A stretch of DNA of 35,090 nt, from assembly GCA_003162615.1 (NCBI GenBank), contig PMNG01000174.1:1458-36547 (forward strand). The letters run 5' to 3'. This DNA comes from Methanothrix sp. (GTDB lineage: Archaea; Halobacteriota; Methanosarcinia; Methanotrichales; Methanotrichaceae). This document shows, piece after piece, positions 8,909-18,016 of the stretch (positions are counted from its first letter, which is position 1; each line of letters begins with the position of its first letter). Made by a program: the position numbers and the translations under genes. The notes beneath the pieces are model-generated. The model made no database searches. It was given only the letters and a program-made list of their open reading frames with translations, and was not told where the DNA came from.

Positions 8909-10177
8909 ATGTTAGCCGGGGGAATCCAAACGAAATTATTCATAGCTCTACTGGTGCTATCGCTCTGCCTGCCGGCGGCGCTGGCATCGGGCAATAGCTC
9001 GCAATCGATCGAGGCAACAACTTCCATAAGCCTGCCCGTCGACTCCGTCACCATCTACCCTGACGGCATGATGTCAGTCAAGCGAATGGGTAGCCTCGAC
9101 GTGACCGAGGGCCAGCACAAGTTCGTCCTGGACGTTCCGGACGCTGCAGACAAGGACACAGTGCTCCTGTCGGTGACCAACGCCACAGTCGAGAGGATCG
9201 TCTACCAGGGCAACCCGGTCTACACCCTGAACGTCTCCAAGACTGGGCAGCAGAAGTTCGTGGAAAGCTACCTGATGTACAACGCAGGCTCCTGGGAGCC
9301 GAGGTACGATCTACAGCTCTCCAACGACTCGCTGAAGATCGCAGCTAATGCGGTAGTTCAGAACAATGGCGGACAAGATCTATTGAACATAAAGCTCAAG
9401 CTCGTAGCGGGTCTGCCATCTCTGGTTCAGCCATACCTGGCTAAAAGTGTAGCGGCGGACCGAAGTTTTGCTGGTGTTGCCGAAGCTGCAGCGCTTGCGC
9501 CAGCGGCTGCACCCTCGCCCTACATATCCGGCGCAGGCAGCACAGGCCAGCTTGAGACGCTGTACATCTTCGAGCTGGAGGGCCGAAAGGACCTGGAGAT
9601 GGGCAAAAAGATAGGCCTGCCACTCTTCGAGAAGACAGCACCCATCGTCAGGACATACACATGGGATGCCTACAACGACCTGAACGGTCCCGCTATAGAG
9701 GAGATCAGAGCCAACAACACCATGAAGCTTCCCTGGCCTGCTGGAAATGCACTGCTATACAGGGACGGCGAGTTCGTCTCCAGCATATCAATGCCCTACA
9801 CAGCCAACGGCACGAACGCATCGATCGAGGTGGGCTCAACACCCGACCTGAAGGTAGCTAAGAGCCTGAAGGACTACAACATATCCGAGAAGATCAAAAC
9901 TGTAAAGTCGGCTGACAACCAGAACCACACAGTCAAGGAGACCACTGAGAACTGGACCTACCAGCTCAAGATAGACAGCAGCATGGACACAAAGGCAAAC
10001 TTAGAGGTCACCGATGCTCGCCCGAAGGAGGCCAAGATACTGGCCATTTCGCCAAAGCCCTTCGAGGTGACCGCCACAGGCCTCAAGTGGAAGCTACTGA
10101 TGGAGCCGAGCCTGAAGATAGCTATAAACTACACCTATCGGGTGGTCAACACCGAGCGCATGGACGCCTCGAGCTGA
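8909..10177 (+). CDS. Secreted DUF4139 domain-containing protein
   Basis: Signal peptide; VDSVTIYPDGMMSVKR...; YLMYNAGSWEPRYDLQLSNDSLKIAANAVVQNNGGQDLLNIKLKLVAGLP matches the DUF4139 pattern. Confidence 0.8.
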   Translation: MLAGGIQTKLFIALLVLSLCLPAALASGNSSQSIEATTSISLPVDSVTIYPDGMMSVKRMGSLDVTEGQHKFVLDVPDAADKDTVLLSVTNATVERIVYQGNPVYTLNVSKTGQQKFVESYLMYNAGSWEPRYDLQLSNDSLKIAANAVVQNNGGQDLLNIKLKLVAGLPSLVQPYLAKSVAADRSFAGVAEAAALAPAAAPSPYISGAGSTGQLETLYIFELEGRKDLEMGKKIGLPLFEKTAPIVRTYTWDAYNDLNGPAIEEIRANNTMKLPWPAGNALLYRDGEFVSSISMPYTANGTNASIEVGSTPDLKVAKSLKDYNISEKIKTVKSADNQNHTVKETTENWTYQLKIDSSMDTKANLEVTDARPKEAKILAISPKPFEVTATGLKWKLLMEPSLKIAINYTYRVVNTERMDASS

Positions 10178-10387
10178 CCGCCAATAACTTTTTTTTACAG
10201 CTTATTGAGCTGCTGTTCTCAGCTTGTCTGATGATTCATTGCCTCCATCAACCATTCCACCTCAACAGGCAGCTTGTCCGTTCCGCTCATGTAAGCCTTG
10301 TAAACCAGACAGTTGACAATGAGGTAATTGCCGCTCGGTTAGTAAGGAGAGTTAGAACAATTTTTCAATAACTCGATCAAAGTAGAT

Positions 10388-11155
10388 TCATAATTCAAAC
10401 CCTGGCTCCTCAGCGACGACCTTTAGCAGTTTCTCGGCCGCTCCGATCTGCTCCTCGCTCCCGCTTACCGCCAGCCAAATGCTGCCCTCCGCACCGCCTA
10501 CGCCGCCCGCAGCGACCAGCTCTGCCTCTGCGCCAGTCAGGAGCTTGATGGCATCGATTTCTGTGAACACCTCTCCGGGAACAGGCAGCAGGCGCGGTCC
10601 TTTGGCCCAGGGCGCATTCAGCCGGACCGCCAGTTCATTCATATCACCAGGAACACGTTTCTCCAGGCCTACGGGCAGGATCAACCGTACGCGACGTCCC
10701 ACAACCGCCTGTAGGGCTGCACCGATGGTGCCAGCCTTTGGATGGCCGATGAAGATAGCAGCTTGACGGCGCACCAGGTCTAGGGCATTGGCGCCCTTCA
10801 GGATAACGTCGCCTTCCAACAGGACATCCACGACATCGAAGATGGTCTTTCCCTTCTGACAGACGCCGTTGACAATTACCGCATCGCCGGGAAACCCGCT
10901 CTGGTCCGGGAGCATTCCAATCTCGGTCGTGGGATGCCCCGGAGGTAGAATAATCCCACGAAAGAAGCGCCTTCGCGAGAAGCCCTCTGACTGACCAATG
11001 CTGGCGAGGATCTCCTCAGCCACATAGCCGTTAGTCGTTCCTGCGATGATGGCGACTGTGCCTGACTTGAGAGCTGTCTGGATGGCTGGATGAGCTACCA
11101 GGGCCTTGGCGATTAGACGCTTGCCGGCGGCGGGAGTTAAGACGAACTGTCTCAT
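10388..11155 (-). CDS. Conserved hypothetical protein
   Basis: Long ORF with coherent Gly/Val-rich composition ([50 protein letters not shown]...). No family named with confidence. Confidence 0.75.
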   Translation of the reverse strand: MRQFVLTPAAGKRLIAKALVAHPAIQTALKSGTVAIIAGTTNGYVAEEILASIGQSEGFSRRRFFRGIILPPGHPTTEIGMLPDQSGFPGDAVIVNGVCQKGKTIFDVVDVLLEGDVILKGANALDLVRRQAAIFIGHPKAGTIGAALQAVVGRRVRLILPVGLEKRVPGDMNELAVRLNAPWAKGPRLLPVPGEVFTEIDAIKLLTGAEAELVAAGGVGGAEGSIWLAVSGSEEQIGAAEKLLKVVAEEPGFEL

Positions 11156-11339
11156 GATGGCGATTCATCTCCTTGACTGAACGAAGACTTCTGCCTAAAT
11201 TCTTAAGTACTTTTTTCCCTAAGAACACTGAGTTGAACGAATCAGTGGCAATGATAATATCTGAATCGCTTGAACCCTCTGCTGGAGTGGGATAGAAAAT
11301 AAAGAATATCTTTTGCCCCGAAATAACCGATGGAGGAAA

Positions 11340-12050
11340 ATGGAGACCGATGTTCTTGAGGCGGTAAGAGAAGAGCTAGTGCAAAGCGTAGACGAGAAGA
11401 CACGAGATGGCGTCCAACGATTCTTCAAAGAAGAGGTGAAATTTCACGGAGTAAAGTCCGCGGCGGTCAAAAAAATCGCTCAGAAGCATCTGCGAGCCAT
11501 AAAAGGAAAAGATAAGCAAGATATCCTTGCTCTATGCGAAAACCTCTTACAGTCAGGCTACGGCGAAGAGGCTTTCATCGCCTTCGAATGGGCTTATTCC
11601 CTTAGGAAAGAATACGAAGCCGCAGATTTTCAGTTATTTGAAGGATGGGTCCAAAAATACGTTGACAACTGGGCCAAATGCGATACTCTCTGCAACCACA
11701 CCATCGGGGCTTTCGTAGAGAAATACCCCAGTTTCATAGAAAACCTCAAAGGCTGGGCGAGGTCAGAGAGCAGATGGCTCAAGCGTGCCTCGGCAGTGAC
11801 CCTTATCCTTCCGGCCAGAAAAGGAGATTTCCTGAAAGACGTTCTGGAGATCTCCGACATACTGCTGAAAGACAAAGACGATCTGGTGCAGAAAGGCTAC
11901 GGCTGGATGCTGAAAGAGGCGAGCAGAAAACACCGAGAAGAGGTCTATGAATACATCATGAGAAGAAAGTCAGAGATGCCCAGGACTGCGCTACGGTACG
12001 CCATTGAAAAAATGCCTGAGGATCTGAGAAGAAAGGCTATGGAGAGATAA
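11340..12050 (+). CDS. DNA alkylation repair enzyme, AlkD-like HEAT-repeat protein
   Basis: ATG at 11340 preceded by GGAGG; FFKEEVKFHGVKSAAVKKIAQKHL...AFEWAYSLRKEY...FEGWVQKYVDNWAKCDTLCNHTIGAFVEKYP...WLKRASAVTLILPARKG is the AlkD-family pattern. Confidence 0.88.
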   Translation: METDVLEAVREELVQSVDEKTRDGVQRFFKEEVKFHGVKSAAVKKIAQKHLRAIKGKDKQDILALCENLLQSGYGEEAFIAFEWAYSLRKEYEAADFQLFEGWVQKYVDNWAKCDTLCNHTIGAFVEKYPSFIENLKGWARSESRWLKRASAVTLILPARKGDFLKDVLEISDILLKDKDDLVQKGYGWMLKEASRKHREEVYEYIMRRKSEMPRTALRYAIEKMPEDLRRKAMER

Positions 12051-12129
12051 GCGGTCATTTGTCGCTTTTCTGTGAGGAGCAGAGCAGCGAATGATCGTTT
12101 CTAGGGACCCTTTGCCCACGCCAGCGGCC

Positions 12130-12318
12130 TTACATCCTCCATCCCACATCATACCTCGCTCCGCAATCCGGGCAGATTAGAATAATCCTATAGCCCTTCT
12201 CCGATCTCAAAAAGGAGCTGTGAAATCCAAGTTCATAGCTGCACTGAGGGCAGACTCTGAACTCCTCGTCCAGGTTTATCTTCTTGATATCCTCGGAAAC
12301 TTTCATGACTTTGACCAT
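12130..12318 (-). CDS. Small zinc-ribbon protein
   Basis: 62 aa with CPQC...CPDC. Confidence 0.65.
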   Translation of the reverse strand: MVKVMKVSEDIKKINLDEEFRVCPQCSYELGFHSSFLRSEKGYRIILICPDCGARYDVGWRM

Positions 12319-12370
12319 CCTTGAATTGAGACTGCTTCGTCTTATCTATTAATGAGCTGAGACTGGCTCT

Positions 12371-13060
12371 TTAAGGCCCATCTTCTTCCTCTGAGTGCTT
12401 TTCTTCTCTCTTCCTTTGAAGCTCGTCCACGAACCCTGATGTCAGTATAGAGGTCGGAAGAGCGAAGGTGGCCACGCCCAGTATTATTATCAGTCCTCCG
12501 ATCACTTTCCCAAGCGGAGTCTCGGGATACACATTCATGCCGATTGTTGTCATAGTCAGCACTGCCCACCACATTGTAGCAGGAATGTTAGGGAAATTTT
12601 GAGGTTGAACGTCATGCTCCAGAAAGTAGATCGTAGTCGAGGACAGGACCATGAAGAAGATTATGGCAGTGAAGCTCATGGCCAGCTCGCGTTCCTGGGC
12701 TTTTATTACGTCTATTATGGTCTGAAGCGATTCAGAGTACCGATGGAGCTTGAGCAACCGTAAAGTCCAAAGCACCCGAAGACTGCGTAGAAACCTGTGA
12801 TCTGCTGCAAATGCAAGGTCCAGATAGAATGGCAGGATCACCATGAGATCTATTATTGCTAGAGGCGTCAGGCAGTACCTCAGCCTTCCCAAGACGGGAT
12901 TCCTATAATTGGGGTCCACATCGCAGGACCAGACGCGCAAAAAGTACTCGACGGTGAATACTATCAAGGAGACAGATGAGATGTAGTAGAAGATGTCTTT
13001 ATGCACGAGATAAAGGCTCTCCACCGTCTCCAGGACCACGGCAGCGACGTTTAGGACCAC
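12371..13060 (-). CDS. Voltage-gated potassium-channel-family ion transport protein with atypical selectivity filter
   Basis: S4-like RFLRSLRVLWTLRLLKLHR; pore region NIPATMWWAVLTMTTIGMNVYPETPLGK. Homology-like coding (YKLRVYEILEATDPEDKIAERVNIFLLAL) continues upstream of the GTG at 13060 to about 13195 without ATG/GTG/TTG, so the true start is uncertain. Confidence 0.8.
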   Translation of the reverse strand: MVLNVAAVVLETVESLYLVHKDIFYYISSVSLIVFTVEYFLRVWSCDVDPNYRNPVLGRLRYCLTPLAIIDLMVILPFYLDLAFAADHRFLRSLRVLWTLRLLKLHRYSESLQTIIDVIKAQERELAMSFTAIIFFMVLSSTTIYFLEHDVQPQNFPNIPATMWWAVLTMTTIGMNVYPETPLGKVIGGLIIILGVATFALPTSILTSGFVDELQRKREEKHSEEEDGP

Positions 13061-13209
13061 CAGGGCCAGAAGAAAGATGTTTACCCTCTCAGCTATCTTG
13101 TCCTCAGGGTCTGTAGCCTCCAGGATCTCGTATACCCGAAGCTTATAGCTTTTGCCATCTAATTTTGATGTATCTATCTTAATATATACGAACTTGCCCT
13201 CTTTTTATC

Positions 13210-13929
13210 ATGCGTGCCGCCTGCCTTCAGCTCAGTGTAGATCTCTGCCAACGCCAGGGGAACATTACTAGAGCGCTGAAGATGGCCGAACTTGCCATGG
13301 ATCGCGGCGCGGATATTCTAGTGTTCCCTGAGATGTTCATCACAAGCTTTTGCTATGATCAGATTCCAGAGGACCCGCCCTATCCCTCGCTGGACCCTTT
13401 CAGGGCCTTTGCACGGGATCACGACTGCCTGATCATCGGCTCTCTCATGGGCGGCAAGTACAACCTTGGCTTCTGCCTTGAGCCCGAAGGCATCCAGTTC
13501 CAGCCCAAGATCCATCCCTTCGACCAGGAGAGGCTGCACTTCTTAGGCGGCGGCCGTATCTCGCCCATGAATACGAAATGGGGCAAGGTGGGCCTTGAGA
13601 TCTGCTACGACCTGCGCTTTCCTGAGGTGGCTCGCTCCCTGGCGCGGCAGGGTGCCGACTTTCTGGTTACCATAGGTCAGTTCCCCGCCGCCCGGAGGAC
13701 GCACTGGCGCATCCTCTGCTTTGCTAGGGCCATCGAGAACCAGCTCCCCCACGTGGCCTGCAACTGGGCAAATGCTGGTGGCTCCCTGATCATCGATGCT
13801 CGCGGCCAGGTCCAGGCTGAAGCGAGCCAGAAGGAGGAGGTAATCTTCGCTGAAATTGATCTGGAGGAGCGAGACAAATGGAGAAAGGAGATTTTCTACC
13901 TGGGCGATAGAAGGCCGGAGATATACTGA
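13210..13929 (+). CDS. Carbon-nitrogen hydrolase (nitrilase superfamily)
   Basis: ILVFPEMF, FQPKIHPFDQ and VGLEICYDLRFPEVAR match the Glu-Lys-Cys triad contexts. Confidence 0.93.
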   Translation: MRAACLQLSVDLCQRQGNITRALKMAELAMDRGADILVFPEMFITSFCYDQIPEDPPYPSLDPFRAFARDHDCLIIGSLMGGKYNLGFCLEPEGIQFQPKIHPFDQERLHFLGGGRISPMNTKWGKVGLEICYDLRFPEVARSLARQGADFLVTIGQFPAARRTHWRILCFARAIENQLPHVACNWANAGGSLIIDARGQVQAEASQKEEVIFAEIDLEERDKWRKEIFYLGDRRPEIY

Positions 13930-13938
13930 GGTGATCTA

Positions 13939-15153
13939 TTGAATACCCTCACCAGGAACTATCTGCGGTCAAAGTTCAGGGAGTACTACCTCCAGGCCGC
14001 TCTAGACACGCCACCGAGCCTGGAGTCCCGAGAGTGGGGTTTCATCCTCTTCGACGATGTGGGAATGCGCCGCCACAAGTCCTACCTCGGCCGTGGCGAG
14101 CTGGTCGATTACATCAGGTCCATGGTTCCGGCTCACCTCTACCATTCAGCCGCCTACTACCAGCGACCCGGCGCGCCCACCATGAAGGAGAAAGGCTGGC
14201 AGGGTGCTGATCTGATCTTTGACCTGGACGCGGATCATCTGCGAAAGGCTCCCAAATCATACAGTGATATGCTGGACCTGGTCAAGAAAGAGACCCTAAA
14301 GCTGCTGAATTTCCTCCTGGCGGATTTCGGGTTCTCGGAGAAGAACATAAGCGTAGTATTCTCCGGAGGCCGCGGGTATCACATTCATGTCAGAGACCCA
14401 AAAGTCCTGGCTCTTGGAAGCGACGAGCGAAGGGAGATCGTCGACTACCTCACAGGCAGAGGGCTGGACGTAGAACGGTTCATCAACGAGTCTTACATCG
14501 GTGGAGACAGCAGAGGAGGGGAACGCGCATTCAAGCTCAGAGCTCCTGTGGAGGGAGCGCCCGGCTGGGGAAGCAGAATAAACCGATCTCTAATCTCTTT
14601 CGTGGTCCGAACTCGCGATCTCGATGAGAATGATGCTGTAAAAGTACTGTCACTGACCAAGGGCATCGGACCAAAAAAGGCTGCGGCCTTTTACAAAGGC
14701 CTTGTGGAGCGCGACGCCCTGGACAAAGTTCGCCAGGGAAACCTGGATCTATTTCGAGGCAGCTCTCAGATATGGAAGAAGCTTCTTGCGGAGTTCCTGG
14801 AAGGAGAGAGCGTAAAGGTGGGATGGAGCCTCGATGATGAGAGAGGCGAAACCGACGAGCCGGTCACTGCAGACATCCGCAGGCTGATTCGGTGCCCCAC
14901 AAGCCTTCACGGCGGCTCAGGGTTTAGAGTAACGCCTTTGACCATCCAAAGCCTGGAGGAGTTCGAGCCTCTGTGGGATGCGGTGGTCTTTGGAGATGAG
15001 CCAGTTGCAATCGATGTTGTGAAGCCCTTCAAGACTGAGATTCAGGGCGAAAGCTACGATTTGGAGGAAGGGCACTCTGAGCTTCCCGCATGCGCGGCAA
15101 TCTTCCTAATGGCCAGAGGAGCGGCTGAGCTGGGCAAAGCTTTAGAGGGATGA
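13939..15153 (+). CDS. priS: DNA primase small subunit PriS
   Basis: ADLIFDLDADHL (catalytic DxD), VFSGGRGYHIHV, and C-terminal LIRCPTSLHGGSGFRVTPL are characteristic. Confidence 0.96.
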   Translation: MNTLTRNYLRSKFREYYLQAALDTPPSLESREWGFILFDDVGMRRHKSYLGRGELVDYIRSMVPAHLYHSAAYYQRPGAPTMKEKGWQGADLIFDLDADHLRKAPKSYSDMLDLVKKETLKLLNFLLADFGFSEKNISVVFSGGRGYHIHVRDPKVLALGSDERREIVDYLTGRGLDVERFINESYIGGDSRGGERAFKLRAPVEGAPGWGSRINRSLISFVVRTRDLDENDAVKVLSLTKGIGPKKAAAFYKGLVERDALDKVRQGNLDLFRGSSQIWKKLLAEFLEGESVKVGWSLDDERGETDEPVTADIRRLIRCPTSLHGGSGFRVTPLTIQSLEEFEPLWDAVVFGDEPVAIDVVKPFKTEIQGESYDLEEGHSELPACAAIFLMARGAAELGKALEG

Positions 15154-15228
15154 GAATCATTGATATGCGTCTAATTTGGGTCTCTAATCGCCAGCCTATG
15201 CTTAAGGGCAGGCGCAACGGACACCGGG

Positions 15229-15804
15229 ATGGAAAAAGTGGATCTGTCCAACACCCTACGTGATGAGAGGAAGACCGCCGAATTCCAGAAGCTCGACAAG
15301 AACTTTTATGAACAGGTGGGTCTGTATCTGGCTGGCCTTGAGCAGGAGCTGTTCAAGATCACGGACCCTTACTCAGTTGAGGCCCAGATCATCCAGGATA
15401 CCCTGAAGGGAGAACGGAACAGCGTTAACAAGCTGATCGACCAGCGGATGAGGAAGATGGTCCGCCGGGTGGTGAAGAACGCTCGCTCCGCTTCTCGGGA
15501 AGACGTGCTCCTTGATTTGACCAGCGAGGAGGAGCAGATCTATACCCAGATGCTCTCAGCGGTCGTGACAGGCAGGGAGACAATTCAGGCTCATATAGCT
15601 CATACCGAAAGGCCTTTAACAGGTAAGAAAGATATACCCCAGGGTTACGAGATTGTGCGGTTACTGGACAGTGTTCCAATGTTTGTAGGCGTGGATGGGA
15701 AGAACTACCTTCTCACCGCGGACGATGTAGTCATGCTTCCAGGCGTTCACGCCAAGAACCTGCGCACCAAGAATCTAGCCGTCGAAGTGAAGATTGAGCA
15801 ATAA
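15229..15804 (+). CDS. Archaeal GINS complex subunit (Gins15/51-type)
   Basis: FYEQVGLYLAGLEQEL...; C-terminal VRLLDSVPMFVGVDGKNYLLTADDVVMLPGVHAKNL; lies between priS and rpl44e, as is common in archaea. Confidence 0.88.
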   Translation: MEKVDLSNTLRDERKTAEFQKLDKNFYEQVGLYLAGLEQELFKITDPYSVEAQIIQDTLKGERNSVNKLIDQRMRKMVRRVVKNARSASREDVLLDLTSEEEQIYTQMLSAVVTGRETIQAHIAHTERPLTGKKDIPQGYEIVRLLDSVPMFVGVDGKNYLLTADDVVMLPGVHAKNLRTKNLAVEVKIEQ

Positions 15805-15840
15805 AGTATAGTAAAGAACAGTGAAGTGATAAAAGTGAAG

Positions 15841-16116
15841 ATGCCAAAACAGTCTAAAGCTCATTGCCCTTTCTGCAATAAGCATACCTTGCAGACCGTG
15901 GAAAGGGTTAGGAAAGGCCGGGCCTCCTCTCTGACCCACATAGCTAGGCAGAAGTTGAGAGCCAACGGAATAGGAAACCAGGGCAAGTTCTCCAAGGTTC
16001 CCGGCGGAGACAAGCCCACCAAGAGATTGAACCTACGCTACCGCTGCACAGTATGCAAGAAGGCCCACAACCGCGCCGGATTCCGAGCGGGCAAGTTCGA
16101 TCTGGTGGAGGGATAA
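15841..16116 (+). CDS. rpl44e: 50S ribosomal protein L44e
   Basis: [27 protein letters not shown]...[26 protein letters not shown]. Confidence 0.96.
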   Translation: MPKQSKAHCPFCNKHTLQTVERVRKGRASSLTHIARQKLRANGIGNQGKFSKVPGGDKPTKRLNLRYRCTVCKKAHNRAGFRAGKFDLVEG

Positions 16117-16118
16117 AC

Positions 16119-16286
16119 CTGCCGGCCAAGTTCATCAAAGTGAAGTGCAACGACTGCGAGAACGTGCAAATTATCTTCGGCAACGCCTCTACAGTGGTCA
16201 AGTGCCTGGTCTGCGGAAGAACTCTGGCCGAGCCCAGAGGCGGACGGGCGGAAATCAAGACCACGATAGTAGAAGCGCTAGAGTGA
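16119..16286 (+). CDS. rps27e: 30S ribosomal protein S27e (start uncertain; possible CTG start)
   Basis: [45 protein letters not shown]; no ATG/GTG/TTG near the expected start. GGAGG at 16107-16111 sits 7 nt before CTG 16119. The ORF-track ATG at 16053 overlaps rpl44e by 64 nt. Confidence 0.88.
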   Translation: MPAKFIKVKCNDCENVQIIFGNASTVVKCLVCGRTLAEPRGGRAEIKTTIVEALE

Positions 16287-16292
16287 TCCCTG

Positions 16293-17066
16293 ATGGAACG
16301 CGAGGGTTGGCCTGAGCCTGGGGACTTGCTGGTCTGCACGGTCACCCAGGTAGTGGACTTTGGGGCGTTCGTCACCCTGGACGAGTATCCAGGCAAACAG
16401 GGCCTGATCCACATATCCGAGGTGGCGAGTGGATGGATAAAGTACATTCGAGACCACGTCCGCGAGGGCCAGAAGATCGTCTGCAAGGTCCTGAACGTGG
16501 ATCGGTCGCGGCACCACATTGACCTCTCCCTGAAGGACGTGAACGAGCACCAAAGAAGAGAGAAGATCCAGGAGTGGAAGGCGGACCAGAAGTCCTGGAA
16601 GTGGCTTCAGATGTCGTATGACGGTCGTCCCGATGACCTGAAGAGGGTTACCGACTCTCTGATCAAGGCTTTCAACGGCCTTTACCTTGCCTTTGAGGAG
16701 ACCTCTCTCTCCGGGGTGGAGGCCCTCGCCGATGCCGACCTTACTGAGGATGACGTTAAGATAATCGAAAAGCTGGCCAAGGATAACGTCAAGATACCCT
16801 CGGTGGAGATCAGCGGGTTTGTAGATCTTACATCCCCAGCACCGGACGGAGTAGAGATCATAAAAAAGGCGCTGAAGCAGGCCAAACGAGTGAAGGACAA
16901 GAACGTTGCCCTGGATATCACCTATGTTGGCGCGCCCAGGTATCGTATACACGTAAAAGCTCCTGATTACAAGCTGGCTGAGTCTGTTCTCAAGAAGGCA
17001 GCTCAGTCCGCGGTTAAGCACATCGAGCAGCACGGCGGAGAGGGCACCTTCCACAGAGAAGCATGA
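16293..17066 (+). CDS. Translation initiation factor aIF2 alpha subunit
   Basis: S1 domain WPEPGDLLVCTVTQVVDFGAFVTLDEYPGKQGLIHISEVASGWIKYIRDHVREGQKIVCKVLNVD and C-terminal aIF2-alpha fold. Confidence 0.97.
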   Translation: MEREGWPEPGDLLVCTVTQVVDFGAFVTLDEYPGKQGLIHISEVASGWIKYIRDHVREGQKIVCKVLNVDRSRHHIDLSLKDVNEHQRREKIQEWKADQKSWKWLQMSYDGRPDDLKRVTDSLIKAFNGLYLAFEETSLSGVEALADADLTEDDVKIIEKLAKDNVKIPSVEISGFVDLTSPAPDGVEIIKKALKQAKRVKDKNVALDITYVGAPRYRIHVKAPDYKLAESVLKKAAQSAVKHIEQHGGEGTFHREA

Positions 17067-17224
17067 GATCGAAGATACTGAAATGCTCCGTCTGTGGCCG
17101 GTATACTCTTGAGGCCATATGCCCTGTGTGTGGGGAGCCAACCTTAATCACTAAACCTGCCAGGTTCTCCCCGGAAGACCCGTATGGCAAATACAGGAGA
17201 GCCTTAAACCGGGAGGCTATATGA
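17063..17224 (+). CDS. nop10: RNA-protein complex protein Nop10 (H/ACA RNP)
   Basis: Not in supplied ORF track. Hand translation MRSKILKCSVCGRYTLEACPVCGEPTLITKPARFSPEDPYGKYRRALNREAI*; ATGA overlap with aIF2-alpha and 4-nt overlap with the next gene. Confidence 0.93.
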   Translation: MRSKILKCSVCGRYTLEAICPVCGEPTLITKPARFSPEDPYGKYRRALNREAI

Positions 17225-17991
17225 AAGAGACTTTGGTTCGAAGAGTAAAGGAAGCAACCCTGAAGGACCCTATTCTGATTGAAGGCCTTCCCGGCGTAGG
17301 CCATGTAGGAAAGCTCGTGGCAGAACACCTGGTAGAGGAGCTGAAAGCTGAGAAGATCATCGAGATCTATTCTCCCCATTTCCCACCTCAGGTCATGGTG
17401 CAGGAGGACGGAACCATCAAGCAGGTCAGGAATGAGGTATATGCCTTCAGCGGGCAGGATGGTCAACCGGATCTACTGCTGGTAGTGGGAGATTATCAGA
17501 GCGCCACCAACGAGGGCCACTACGAGTTAACCGGAATATTCTTGGACATAGCCCAGGAGTTCGGAGTCAAGAGGATATACGCCCTAGGCGGTTATGGCAC
17601 GGGCCAATTTGTTGACAAGCCCACGGTCCTCGGGGCTGCAAACAATGCTGCTTTAGTAGAGGAGATGAAGCAGTACGACGTAGTCTTTCACGAGAACGAG
17701 CCGGGCGGCGGCATAATAGGTGTCTCTGGTCTTCTGTTGGGCCTGGGAGAGTTGCGCGGAATAGACGCAGTCTGTCTAATGGGAGTAACCAGCGGATACC
17801 TTGTGGACCCCAAGTCCGCTCAGGAAGTGCTGAGAGTTCTGTGCAAGGCCCTCAACATAGAGGTGGATATGCAAGCCCTACAGGAACGAGCGAAGGAGAT
17901 GGAGAAGATCGTGGGCAAGCTACAGGAGATGGAGAAGGCTCAGATGCCTTACGAGTGCGGAGGCGACGAGGATCTCAGATATATCGGATAG
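17221..17991 (+). CDS. PAC2-family protein (proteasome assembly chaperone family)
   Basis: DPILIEGLPGVGHVGKLVAEHLVEELKAEKIIEIYSPHFPPQV...GGIIGVSGLLLGLGELRGI. Confidence 0.9.
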   Translation: MKETLVRRVKEATLKDPILIEGLPGVGHVGKLVAEHLVEELKAEKIIEIYSPHFPPQVMVQEDGTIKQVRNEVYAFSGQDGQPDLLLVVGDYQSATNEGHYELTGIFLDIAQEFGVKRIYALGGYGTGQFVDKPTVLGAANNAALVEEMKQYDVVFHENEPGGGIIGVSGLLLGLGELRGIDAVCLMGVTSGYLVDPKSAQEVLRVLCKALNIEVDMQALQERAKEMEKIVGKLQEMEKAQMPYECGGDEDLRYIG

Positions 17992-18016
17992 CCTGATTGA
18001 ACACGCCCACAGGCTA

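Noticed and set aside
15944-16519. 191-aa minus-strand ORF
   Set aside because: Antisense shadow of L44e/S27e/aIF2-alpha.
16278-17141. 287-aa minus-strand ORF
   Set aside because: Antisense to aIF2-alpha/Nop10; the plus strand has clear family motifs.
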